This document shows, one piece after another, positions 12,121-22,112 of a stretch of DNA of 64,000 nt. A program made the position numbers and the translations under genes. This DNA comes from Ustilaginoidea virens. Lineage: Eukaryota; Ascomycota; Sordariomycetes; Hypocreales; Clavicipitaceae. The notes under the pieces are model-generated. The model did no database searches, was not told where the DNA came from, and worked only from the letters and a program-made list of their open reading frames with translations. The stretch spans positions 4,650,501 through 4,714,500 of the forward strand of contig NC_057317.1 of NCBI RefSeq assembly GCF_000687475.1, read 5' to 3'. Each line of letters opens with the position of its first letter. Position 1 is the first letter of the stretch.

Positions 12121-12303
12121 TTGTCTGGCTGCCGGATGGGAGCTTCGTGGGAGATTTGGATTGGATTTTGGGAATCTTGGGAGGGAGGGATGCGAGTGAT
12201 GAATTGAATCCGACGACGGAGAGCCCCACCGCATAGAGCAGAGCTGCTGCTGGTTGGGCCCAGTTTATTGGGCTGGCAGCACGTTGTGGAACCCGGGTGG
12301 GGC

Positions 12304-12398
12304 GACGGCTGCAAGTGACGGCTGCAAGTGACGGCTGCAAGTGACGGGCCTGCAAGTGGCGGACGGACGGACGGACGGCCTGCAAGTGACGGCAGCAA
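12304..12398. repeat. 13-bp minisatellite (GACGGCTGCAAGT)
   Basis: Three exact copies are followed by degenerate copies and a GGAC tetranucleotide stretch. It lies about 190 nt upstream of the coq9 start codon. Confidence 0.85.
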
Positions 12399-12749
12399 GC
12401 CATGAGTTACCTCGCCAGGCAGGGAGGCAGGGGCAGGGAACGAGGTAGCAGGTACGGACCGCGGAGTCGTTGCAAGCTTCCGAGTCGTTGCTGCTAGTAC
12501 GGCTCTACGGAGTACTCTGTGAGGAAGTCGGCTGGTTCCTGACTTGGCAGCTGGTACCAGCCCGCTAGGCCAAAACCCGGCTCGGTCTAGCCAGTTCTGG
12601 GCGGTTTAGCGGGCTACAAGGCCAAGGCGGCACTGGGTTTTGTCTGGTATGTATATTCTCCAGCGAGCTTCCGCGGCCTCGGGGGCTCAGAGTTGCTGCT
12701 CTCCTTTGACTTTGTCTTGGATTCTTCCCCAGAGTGTGATGTCTTCTTT

Positions 12750-13320
12750 GCTGCTTTCTTTTTCTTTTTCTTTCCTTTTTTTTTTCCTCTTTTTTTTTTT
12801 CCCCCCCAGCCCGCAAGGTCTCAGCCTCCGTGTTGCTGACTTGCCAGGAGTCCAGGACTGGGGAGTCGCAGGTACCCAGGCCCAGGTACCTTCCTGCCCA
12901 TGCACGAACCACCTGGCCGTCCTCTCTCTACCTCTGTGTCTCTCTCTTTTTTTTTTTTTTTCCCCTTCCTTCCTTTCCCCCCCCTTTTATTCTCCTTTTC
13001 CCTTTTTTTTTTTTTTTTTTTTTTCCCCTTTTGCTCATGCTGGGCGCCTACTGAGAAGCAACCCTGCAGCCAGCTCCTGCAGCAAAACAAAATACATCCA
13101 ACTGCTTCCGCCGGGGGGAAGCCTTTGCTTCAACGCGAGGCCCAGACTCCAGACTCCAGACTCCAGTCAATCTCTCTGCCCTTTTTTTTTTTTTTCTTTT
13201 TTCCTTTTTTTTTTTTGCCCTTTCGTCACGTCCCCCCCCCCCCCCCCAATCCTTGCCTGGTCGCCTCCCTCAGGCCGCCGCCCTATTCGCTGCCTTATTC
13301 CCCCCCCCCCCCCCTCCCCT
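12750..13320 (+). repeat. Polypyrimidine low-complexity tract
   Basis: The plus strand has long T and C runs, including about 18 T near 13006-13024 and C runs near 13230-13250 and 13300-13315. It lies upstream of the gbp2-like start codon. Confidence 0.85.
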
Positions 13321-13756
13321 CGTTGGAAGCCGGCAGCGCGTTGTTTTCTTCCCTCAATCAACCTGCTCCGGGCGAAAAAGCTGGCCAGTCGACGCCAATT
13401 GTCCTCCCACCCCTTCCTGACGACGCCTCCACCATCCCGATTCCGACGTTTGTTGCATCTAGCTTGCATCTCCGCTTGCATCTACCAGACGCGTGCATCT
13501 TACGCTTGCATCTTGCGCTTGCATCTTACGCTTGCATCTGCGCTTGCGTCGACGGAGCAGCGCGGGTTTCATCCTGTCTGTTGACTTGTTTCCAGCCGCT
13601 TGCCTCAGTCATATTCCTGACGAGAGCCCGCCCGCATCCCCAGGTTGAGCTACCCTCCCTCTCTGTTGAGACAAGACAGCCGCTCGCTCGCCCTCTGACC
13701 GAGCATCGGGCACGGAGCCTCGTTTTCGTTGTTTTGCCAACGCTTAGACTTTGGCC

Positions 13757-13778
13757 ATGGGTACGTACGCTCTTCTGT

Positions 13779-13809
<31 letters not shown>

Positions 13810-16800
13810 ACCAAGCCAGCCAGCCAGCCAGCCATCCCTTCTCCCCTCTCCCCTCTGCTGCCTCCGCCCATCCCCTCCCCCCCCCGACCGACTACAACCT
13901 CCCACATGCCTACCTGTATGGCCACTTTTTGTACTCCCTACTGCTCTCCCTCCGGTTTGCGATTTTACGTGCTTCAAGTCACCGTCCTACCTGACAGCCC
14001 CCTTCAATTTTCTCATTTCATTTCATTTTTTTCCCCTCTCCCTTCCCCCCCGGGCTCGGGAGGACGGCATCGGTCGACTGTGTGTGAAGGCTACGATTCA
14101 TCACCGCATCATCAAGTCAAGGTGACTTTCTCCTCGCCCTCGTCTCATCAATCCTACCTTTCCGGCTCTGCCTGCTTCTTGTCAACTCGCTCACTCGCAC
14201 AACGCCGACCTCTTTCTCCTCGCCTTGGCCCTTACCACACACTTCACTGCATTATCACACGGCCCCCCTTACCTGCATGTTCTTCCGATTTTTAATTGCC
14301 CAAACCACTCCATCCCTGCGCAGCCCCCCCCCCCCCCCTTCCTCTTCCCTCCCCAACAACCAACCAACCCTTTCACACCACTCCTCAGTTGGGCTCTCAC
14401 TTCCCGACTGCCATCTACTTTGCCTTGTGCCTCCAAAGGCGAAAACCCACTGTTTCGAATCTAACCCTTTCTTTCCTCCCAACAGCTGACTCAGGCGACA
14501 CCTATCGACCGGTAAGTTTTTCCTGCTAGCATTGCATCCACCACGCAAAATCCCTTTCCTCCCCTTTGCCCACGACGCGCCTGTCTTGGTCATGTCGCTT
14601 TGTTTCAAGGCAAGATACTCCAAAAGCGCAAAATAGCGCGCGGAAATCTCTTCACCCCGAGCAACACCACCCCCCATGACCTGTCAGGCAGGCAGGCAGG
14701 CAGGCTCCGTTCCATTCACGCAGGACGTGTCATGCTTGGCGTCATGGCGACTGTCCATCTTGACTAGTAGAGCTTCTCCATGAGCTGGCAAGGCCCAGCG
14801 TGATGCTCCCAACATGGCCGTCTACTTGCCAACCCTCAAAAACGTGTCTACAAGACATCTATCCGCTCGCCTTGGGAAACCAATCCGACGCTAACTCATG
14901 ATAGCGAGAGAGGTCTCGTTCACCCCGCCGACGCTCCAGAAGTCCAGGCCGACAATCTCGCCGACGATCATTCTCGCCACGCAGCAGGTCGAATAGCAGG
15001 GACGATTATCGTCGCGGCCGCGATCGCTCGCCCATGACCGGAACAGGAGCTCCCAGCGGAGGATCCAGTACAGGCTACGGTGGACAAGCACCACATCGAT
15101 CGTATGAGGAGCGAGCTGCAGCAAGGGAGCAAATGATGAACAGCATCCGTGAAACGTCACAACAGGACCGCCGTGTCTACGTCGGAAATCTTTCCTACGA
15201 CGTCAAATGGCACCACCTCAAAGATTTCATGAGACAGGGTAAGGGGCGTTGAGGGATCTGGGGGTTTTCAGCGAGCTGACTGTCGGTACATAGCTGGAGA
15301 AGTGCTTTTTGCAGATGTGCTACTTCTTCCCAATGGAATGTCGAAGGTGGGCTTAATCGCATAGTTCTTGGCTGGCGTCCTTTCTTCTTCTTCTTCTTCT
15401 TCCTCCCTCTTGTTTACCGCACATACATGCTCGCTGGCTTTGATGGATGGTTGGGTTGACGGGTTCGGACACTTGTCCTGGGTGATTGTAGGGCTGCGGG
15501 TGAGTTTACTCTTTTGATGTCCCCGATGCACTTGCAACCCTTTTCTGGCTTGTTGCTCACACGTTGTGGCAGAATTGTGGAGTATGCAACGAGAGACCAG
15601 GCTCAGCAAGCTGTTGCTCAACTCAGCAACCAAAACTTGATGGGTCGTTTGGTCTATGTTCGAGAGGTTGGTAGCATAATCGTGGCTCCGATGAAGCAAG
15701 AGCAGAAGAGCTGATTGCGGTCCTTAGGATCGTGAGGCGGAACCGCGCTTTATTGGCGCCACTGGTGGCAACCGTGGTGGTTTCGGTGGAGGAATGTCGG
15801 CTGGCTTCAACCACGCCCAGGGGGCCTACGGCGGCGGCGGCGGCGGCGGCGCCGCTCCTCCTGGAGGAGCTGGCCGACAGATCTATGTGGCCAATGTGAG
15901 TTTTTTTTTTCTTCCTTCTTTGTCTTTGCTTTTTTTTTATTGGGGGGGGGGGGGGGTGCTTCCCACGCAGTCCCCCTGTCTTGCCGGCTATGCGTTGCTG
16001 ACCAGATGTAGCTTCCATTCAATGTCGGATGGCAAGACTTGAAAGACCTGTTTCGCCAAGCAGGTAAGCAACATGTCCCATCCACTCCACCGCGTGGTCT
16101 AGCCTTTGGCCTGGAAATTCCCATGTCTAACCAACCCTGCGCAGCTCGAAACGGCGGCGTTATTCGTGCTGATGTCCACAGCGGTCCGGATGGCCGTCCA
16201 AAGGGTTCAGGTATTGTTGTTTTTGAGAATCCGGACGATGCGCGAAACGCCATTCAACAGTTCAACGGCTACGACTGGCAAGGCAGGATGCTGGAGGTTC
16301 GCGAAGATCGCTATGCCGGAGCTGGCGGAATGAACTTTTCCGGACGCGGTGGCTACGGGGGCGGTGCGAGGGGCGGTTTTGGTGGCGGATTCGCTCGCGG
16401 AGGTTACGGCGGTGGCCGTGGAGGATTCGGATTCGGCGGTGGCCGAGGCGGCTTCCCTGGCGGCGCGGGCTACGAAGCTGCTACGCCTGCCGCCGCAGTG
16501 CCTCCCAACCCCTTCACTGACGGGGCTGTCGCAGGAACTGACAAGAGCGAGACCATCTACGTCCGCAATGTGAGTGGACAGCAAACCCACCCCTTAGCCC
16601 CATTTTCTTTTTGATTGGCGTGTAGGTGACTGATGCGATCCATCATCAGCTCCCATGGTCGACGAGCAATGACGACCTAGTCGACCTGTTTACTACCATT
16701 GGCAAAGTGGAACAAGCCGAGATACAGTACGAGCCCAGTGGTCGTTCCAGGGGCACGGGTGTCGTTCGTTTCGACACGGCGGACACGGCCGAGACGGCAA

Positions 16801-16934
16801 TCACCAAGTTCCAGGGATACCAGTACGGTGGCCGCCCTCTCAACCTCAGCTTCGTCAAATATCTCAACCAGCCGGGCGGCGAGAGCATGGATACCGATAC
16901 TCACGGCGGTCTCACTCAGGACCAGATTATGTAG
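13757..16934 (+). CDS. gbp2: Gbp2/Hrb1-like SR/RGG RNA-binding protein with three RRMs
   Basis: Ten coding exons, join(13757-13760, 14486-14511, 14905-15238, 15294-15346, 15492-15499, 15573-15666, 15728-15895, 16012-16063, 16145-16569, 16650-16934), give 482 aa. Exon 1 contributes only ATGG, and exon 5 is 8 nt (GGCTGCGG), restoring the RRM block SKGCGIVEYAT. The product has an Arg/Ser domain (about 10-55), RRM1 with RRVYVGNLSYD, RRM2 with RQIYVANLPFN, an RGG/GYGG-rich linker, and RRM3 with ETIYVRNLPWS. This layout matches yeast Gbp2/Hrb1, shuttling mRNA-export and quality-control factors tied to TREX. Intron 1 is 725 nt and CT-rich, which is long for this genome. One donor is the weak GTTGGT (15667). 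Splice sites were set by phase and RRM continuity. Confidence 0.9.
13779..13834 (+). repeat. CCAG tetranucleotide repeat inside intron 1
   Basis: About 12 CCAG units, broken once by CCAACCAAG, start 18 nt into the first intron of the gbp2-like gene. Confidence 0.9.
15492..15499 (+). other. 8-nt microexon
   Basis: GGCTGCGG lies between an acceptor TAG and the donor GTGAGT. Joining it to its flanking exons keeps phase and gives SKGCGIVEYAT, the conserved RNP1-containing block of RRM1. Skipping it would break the frame. Confidence 0.85.
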
Positions 16935-17962
16935 GCAGGGTTTTGAGTTTAGGATTGCGGGCTATGTGACGAGGACGAAAATGCTTGGTCGACCCGTTGG
17001 GGGGAGTCACGACGGTAAAGGGAGACACTCAAAATTTGCAGCAGATTTGGAGGCGTCTTGATGCCATGACCCAGCTATGCGCTATGGTTCTTCCGTGTTA
17101 AACTTATTCGGAACTTTGTCTTTTCTCTCGCCTTTTTTTGATGGAGATCTTGTCTGAAAAAAAAAAGAAATGGTTGGATGTTATTGCGGACGGGACTGCT
17201 CAGACAGGCTACGTACGGCCTGCGCTATCAATCAGCCGCGAGGTTTCAGAGTGCTTATTTTCGTCTCAGCTCTGGGGAGAAGAGTCGGGGACGAGCTCAT
17301 AATATGCATGACCAAGTTTTTGACGGTGCTTGTTGGGGGGGTTGATGTGACGATGCTTAGCAATTGGGTGAAGTTTGGTTACGTTACGCACGCAGTCTTT
17401 GGGGGTTGTATTGGTCCAAACTGGACAGGCAATCAATTGGTGTGAAAAGGGGGGGCTTATGTTGATCAAGGTCGCGCCATTGTCTCTGTCCAGGGGGGCG
17501 CTTCTTGGGCGTCGCATGATGATGCGGCTCACAACATGAAGGAGTGTAGTGTGCTCCTCTCCTCCCCTTCCAAGACGACAGACACCACACGCAATGGCAA
17601 TGCACGTAGCAAGGACTGGGAAGAGAACGTGTCTCGGGTTGACGTACACACCTGCCCAGGGTACCTAATAGGTAGGATGCAGCGAATCCGGCCAGGCTCT
17701 GTGTACAAACGGCCACGGACATGGAGCTTTCCATAGCACACGGGGTGCACGCCCGTCGCCCGCTCATGTCGCCCGCCGTCCCTGGCTCCTCATCCCGAGC
17801 AAAGCGCGCCAAGACGTCTTGCTTGAACCCCCGGCTTGGACGTCTTGGACGCCGTCTTGGACGCCGTCTTGGACCTCGTCTTGGACCTCGTCTTGGACGC
17901 CGCCCTGGACGCAGTCTTGCGAGCCGCAAGCCGAGCCCAGTCACGCCGCGACGCCTCGACCC
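16935..17962. other. Convergent 3' region, gbp2-like / srp14
   Basis: No gene was seen in 1.0 kb. A 12-bp minisatellite lies at its right end (17837-17917). Confidence 0.6.
17837..17917. repeat. 12-bp minisatellite downstream of srp14
   Basis: The unit GTCTTGGACNNC is repeated about six times. It starts about 50 nt past the srp14 stop codon on the minus-strand side, so it may lie in the srp14 3' UTR. A plus-strand frame through it would code for a Leu-Asp-Ala-Val repeat, but there is no gene-like context. Confidence 0.85.
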
Positions 17963-18483
17963 TCACGACGCGGCCTTCTTCTTCTTCGCCTTGGCGCGCT
18001 TCTTGCTCCGATCGCGCGGCTTCAGCGCCGCCATGCCGGCCTTGCAGACGTCAGCGTAGCGGGCGTAAAAGGCGTCCAGGTCGTGCGGCTGCACCACCGT
18101 CGACAGCTTGACCTTGTCCGCCCGCCGCTGCTTCGACTTGCCGTTGGACGCGCGCACAATGACGGGGAAGGGGGTGCCGGTGCCGGTGCCGGTGCCGGAT
18201 TCCGCGTCGGTTCCCGCCTGGCCGAAGGACACTTTGCGCGGTCAGCAAAGGGAGCGGGCGGTTGGGAGGGGGGGGGAGGGTAGCGCTACGTACGGCGCTT
18301 CTGGGAGAGGTAGATGGCGCCGTGGGGCGTGTCGCGCCTTTGGCTGAACAGGAGGGCGAGTTTGCTGAAGAACTGGGGGGGGGGGGGAAGGGGGAAAGGG
18401 TCAGCGGTGTTTATGTTTATCGTTGGGGGGGGGGGAGGGGGGAAGGGGGATGGTACCTCGTCGTGGGGGAGGTCGGCCGGCAT
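17963..18483 (-). CDS. srp14: SRP14, signal recognition particle 14-kDa subunit
   Basis: Three exons, complement(17963-18231, 18294-18372, 18457-18483), give 124 aa. SRP14 binds the Alu domain of SRP RNA and contributes to translational pausing during ER targeting. Exon 1 encodes MPADLPHDE. Exon 2 restores the family core FFSKLALLFSQRRD..GAIYLSQKR, and exon 3 continues with LSFGQ. The block STVVQPHDLDAFYARYADVCKAGMAALKPRD is the typical C-terminal half, followed by a basic Lys/Ala tail (KKRAKAKKKKAA). A Gly-Thr-rich loop lies in the middle, where fungal SRP14 proteins vary. Introns are 62 and 84 nt. Intron 1 is unusually G/C-homopolymeric, and its acceptor follows a C run. Confidence 0.9.
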
Positions 18484-19295
18484 GGTGGGCGACGATGTTG
18501 CGGGTTTGAGAGATGTTTGGTGGAGGATGAGGGCGCGGAGAAAATAAATGGCAAGGAGGATTGCTTGGCGATGGGGCCCGCTTTCAGGTGGGGGGATGGG
18601 AATGCGCGATTGGCTAGCCTGGCACGAACAGGAGCCCCCGCATTTTTAGCCGGACGACGTGGGAGTCTTGTTCTTGCTGGGCTGCGAAATTGTCAGTGAC
18701 CTGACTCTGTACATTTGACTGTGTGGGTGGCTCTTTTTTTTTTGTTTGTTTCTCTTTTTTTCCCCCTTTTTTTGTGAGTCTTTGTGAGTCTTGCCACAGG
18801 TTCTTGTCCGGCTTCGCTCGGGCCCTGAGCGCTTGTGCTCACTCTTGCGTTCGCCCACGTTACATCCCGTTAGGAACCTCTTATTTACCTAGGTGCCTAC
18901 TTTCAAAAAGAGAACGAGGTGCATGTACATACGGAGCACTAGGCTTGGATGGGTGTCTGGCAGACAGGCTCGTGTCCAAAAGTCGGGGAGTGAGTCTCTG
19001 CGTCGTATTGGAAAGGGAAAGCTGTCGTCTATCTGTTAGTGCCGGGTGCATGCAAAGGGCGACGGGAGGTCTCCCCCGGCACTCGGGCTTTCCTACGGAC
19101 AGGAAACAGGAAACAGGAAACAGGAAACAGGAAACAAGAAACAAGAGGCACAGAGAAAAACTGCCCGGGCAGTAGCCGGGGCTTGCCGTCGACGACTCAG
19201 ATGACAACCAGTACACAAAGCACTCGTACCCAGCTACGCTTTTGGTGGCGCGTTCAGCCGCGTCCGGCAGAGACACCACCGTCAACTCACGCACG
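18484..19295. other. Intergenic, srp14 promoter side
   Basis: No gene was seen. It holds T-rich tracts at 18731-18775 and a 7-bp AGGAAAC repeat at about 19100-19145. It includes the srp14 promoter and the 3' end of the desaturase gene. Confidence 0.6.
19100..19145. repeat. 7-bp minisatellite (AGGAAAC)
   Basis: Five exact copies are followed by a degenerate copy, about 150 nt past the desaturase stop codon. Confidence 0.9.
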
Positions 19296-21192
19296 TCACC
19301 CCGCCAGGCTTCGCTGACACTCGGCCAGGATGGCGGCCTGCCGGGCCACCTCGGACAGGCGGCCGACGACGGCGCTGTTGCCGTCGGCGAAGCCGCACAG
19401 GGCGTAGGGTATGCCCGCGTCGCGGCAAAAGTCGACGACGAGCCCCTGCGCCCGGCGCAGGTTGTGCCGCGGCACGCGCGGGAACAGGTGGTGGACGGCC
19501 TGGAACTGCAGCCCGCCGTGCACAAAGTCCAGCCACGGCGGGCAGTCGACGTCCATGGTGGTGCGCAGCATGCGCTGGGCAAACGACTCCTGCGGGCCCA
19601 GGTCCGCCGTGCTCATGGCAAAGTGCGACAGCACAATCTGCACGTGCAGCGGCGACGACACCACGTGGCTGACCAGGACGAAGGCCAGGCGCGCCCCGTT
19701 GCTCGGCAGCGCCCGGTACACGAGGCCGTAGCCGAACCAGGCCCAGAAGAAGACGTGGCCGGCGAGCTCGAGGTACCAGTGCCAGGCGCCGGGGCCGCGC
19801 CTCGGCCCCCGCCGGGCGGCCAGGTAGTCCCACGACAGGCGGTACAGGTTGAAGCGGCCGAGGGCGAGCAGCGGGTAGTAGGTCCACGGCTGGATCCGCA
19901 GCATCACCTTGGCCACGGCGTCGTACTCCATGACGCGGTCGTAGTACGACGACCGCAGGCTGCCCAGCAGCCGGTGCGACACGGCAAACAGGGGCATGTG
20001 CTCAATGTCCGGGTCGTGCTCCGGCGCGTTGGTCACGATGTGGTGCACGTTGTGGCTCCGCTTCCACCAGCCCAGCGACAGCCCGCCGACAAAGTCGGCC
20101 ACCACGATGCCAATGACCGTGTCCACCTGGTAGTTGTGCGTGACGCCCATGTGGCCCGCGTCGTGGGCGAGGAACACGAGCTGGTGCCACGTCAGCCCCA
20201 TGCACACGGCGCTCAGCGTGTAGTGCCCGCATCGGAGGAGCAGGAGCATCAGGCTGAACAGGCCGACGTATCGGCAGCATTCGTAGACGTAGGCGGTCCG
20301 GCTGCACTCGTAGAGGCCCTCGTCGGCTATCCGCCGGTGCAGGGCCCGGTACTTGGCCGCAATCTCCTGCTGCGTGGCCGCGTCGACGGCGGGATACTTT
20401 TCGGCGTCCAGGCTGATCTTCTCGCGCGTGATGGCGTCTATGTACGCCATTGCGCTCGTGCCGGGCCCCGCGCTTGACTGCGACGACGACGACGACGACA
20501 CCGCCCCCGGGGAGGCAGCTCGTTCTTGGCCGTGCTTTCGCCTCCGCGGTGGCGGCCCGTCGCTGCCGCTGATTTCCCGCGACCGCGACCGCGACCGCGA
20601 GCTGCTTGGCCTTGGGCTTGATTCCGTCGCTTGCCCAGCACCCGATTCACCGCCGCACGTGGCGTCGTCGACGTCTATAAACGCCCGGAACTGACCTCCT
20701 TGGATCGGCGGCGTAAAGTTGGTCCACGTGCCGCTGATCCTGCCGATTCGATAACGCATCATCCGCTGCTGGGCCTCTTGCGAATGCAGCCTGGCATGCC
20801 GCACCAACACCGCTACGGTTAGTACGCTTCGCACTCTCAACTCGACCATAAAAAAAAAGGGGGGGGGGGGGGGTGTCATCAACAGCTTACGCCTGGATCT
20901 CATCCGTGGCATCTTTGCCCACCATGTGCAACAAGGCCTTGTCCCCGCCCGGGTGATAGGGAAGCCACGCATCGACCTTTAGGACATGCTGGTTGAGGAT
21001 GACGATCTTGAGGCCGCGGGCGATCAGCACCTCGATTTCGTCTCGGGTCATGAGCGGGTATTCCCGCGCCTGCCCGGCCCGGGGTGGTGATTGCGAGCCC
21101 ATCCGGGGATGCGAGGCCAGGCTGGCGGGAGGCGACGCAGTCGAAACGAACGACTTGTTTGCTGCTTGGGCGTCGCAGGATGGCGTCGACAT
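19296..21192 (-). CDS. Cytochrome b5-fused sphingolipid delta-8 desaturase
   Basis: Two exons, complement(19296-20790, 20891-21192), with a 100-nt intron holding a GTACTAAC branch site, give 598 aa. The enzyme is expected to put the delta-8 double bond into the long-chain base of fungal glucosylceramides at the ER. A cytochrome b5 domain (about 48-125) has heme ligands in HPGG (80-83) and LHS (103). Three histidine boxes follow: HDAGH (310-314), HNVHH (347-351) and QAVHH (531-535), the last with the Gln typical of front-end desaturases. Hydrophobic segments lie around 275-305 and in the C-terminal half. A Ser/Arg-rich linker (about 150-215) separates the two domains. The start is uncertain: ATGs at 21267, 21192 (chosen), 21099 and 21051 are all in frame, and the first 47 residues look unconserved. 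Confidence 0.88.
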
Positions 21193-22112
21193 GTTGCGCA
21201 CTGGAAAGCAAAGGGGGGATACACTCTCAACGCGCGCTCGTGTGAAGCAACTTTGGCTTGCTTGCATCCAGGCGTCACGTCATGTCGTGTCGTGTCATGA
21301 CTTGGCGATGGGCGTTTGGGGGCTGGGTTTGTGTCAAGTGCTGTCGATGGTTGCGTTGCAGCACAGAACAGAGCATTGAACATTGAACGCAGTCGAGCGC
21401 GTTTGGCGTTGAACCTCAGGGGTCGAGTCAAGGTGGGGCGTCATGACAGCCAAAGGTGGCAGGTGGTCACGGGAGTGGTCACGGGTGGTCACGGGTGGGC
21501 GTCACCTGTAGATCCGTCTATCCACCTTTGCTGTTTGCCATCAACTTGGGGTAAATAGTCCAACATTGGAAGCAAAAAAAGGTATATCCTGTCTGAAATG
21601 AACCAGCGAGACCGGCAGTACAGGTCGCGCATGTAGTGTTCACATCCGAAATTATTCCCCAGATTCAAATTCAAATGACATTGCACGCTTCCGTCTGACC
21701 GATATAATATACCCTCCATGCAGGGCTACAAGCTCTTGCAACTGCGCGTCAAATGCGCGGCTTGCCAGGTTCAGGTCAGGACTAAGCAGAGTAATCAGAG
21801 TAAACAGAGTACAGGAATAACACGAGACACGGAGCAAGCAAGCAAGCAAGCAAGCAAGCAGCGCGTCTCCCATGCCTTCCTTGGCCAAGACAGCGTACGA
21901 TTACTATTTTACACTCTGGAATATAAATGTATACAGAGGGCCGGGCCCCTTGAAACGAGGGCAGGTGGATGCTAAAAAGAATCTCTTTTCCGTGACCGCC
22001 ATCAAGCCTCATCCAGCACCTGGCTCTTCTAACCAGGCACCCTAGGTCATCGCTGGCTTCCCCCCCACCCCCTTTTTTTTTTCTTTTCTTTTCTCTACAC
22101 TTCTAGGTCGCT
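21193..22112. other. Intergenic, desaturase promoter / lpd1 3' side
   Basis: No gene was seen. A GCAA tetranucleotide repeat lies at about 21833-21861. A mixed T-rich tract (22071-22095) ends about 20 nt before the lpd1 stop codon and may belong to its 3' end. Confidence 0.55.

Larger units (their letters stand above)
12121..13756. other. Divergent intergenic region with long polypyrimidine tracts
   Basis: No gene was seen in this 1.6 kb between the starts of coq9 and the gbp2-like gene. About 12304-12398 holds a 13-bp minisatellite. From about 12750 to 13320 the plus strand is almost pure C and T, with T runs of 10-20 and C runs over 10. Reading frames here code only for Phe/Pro/Ser low-complexity peptides. 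TACGGAGTAC lies at 12506-12515. The pyrimidine-rich strand is the sense strand of the gbp2-like gene and probably forms its core promoter and 5' leader. Confidence 0.65.

Noticed and set aside
12640..13994. Two long overlapping plus-strand frames of 314 and 364 aa
   Set aside because: They consist of Phe/Pro/Ser runs produced by the polypyrimidine tract, and they overlap the start of the gbp2-like gene.
19242..20477. 411-aa open frame on the plus strand
   Set aside because: It is antisense to the delta-8 desaturase, is made of Gly/Arg/Val-rich sequence and has no domain. High GC third positions create such shadows.
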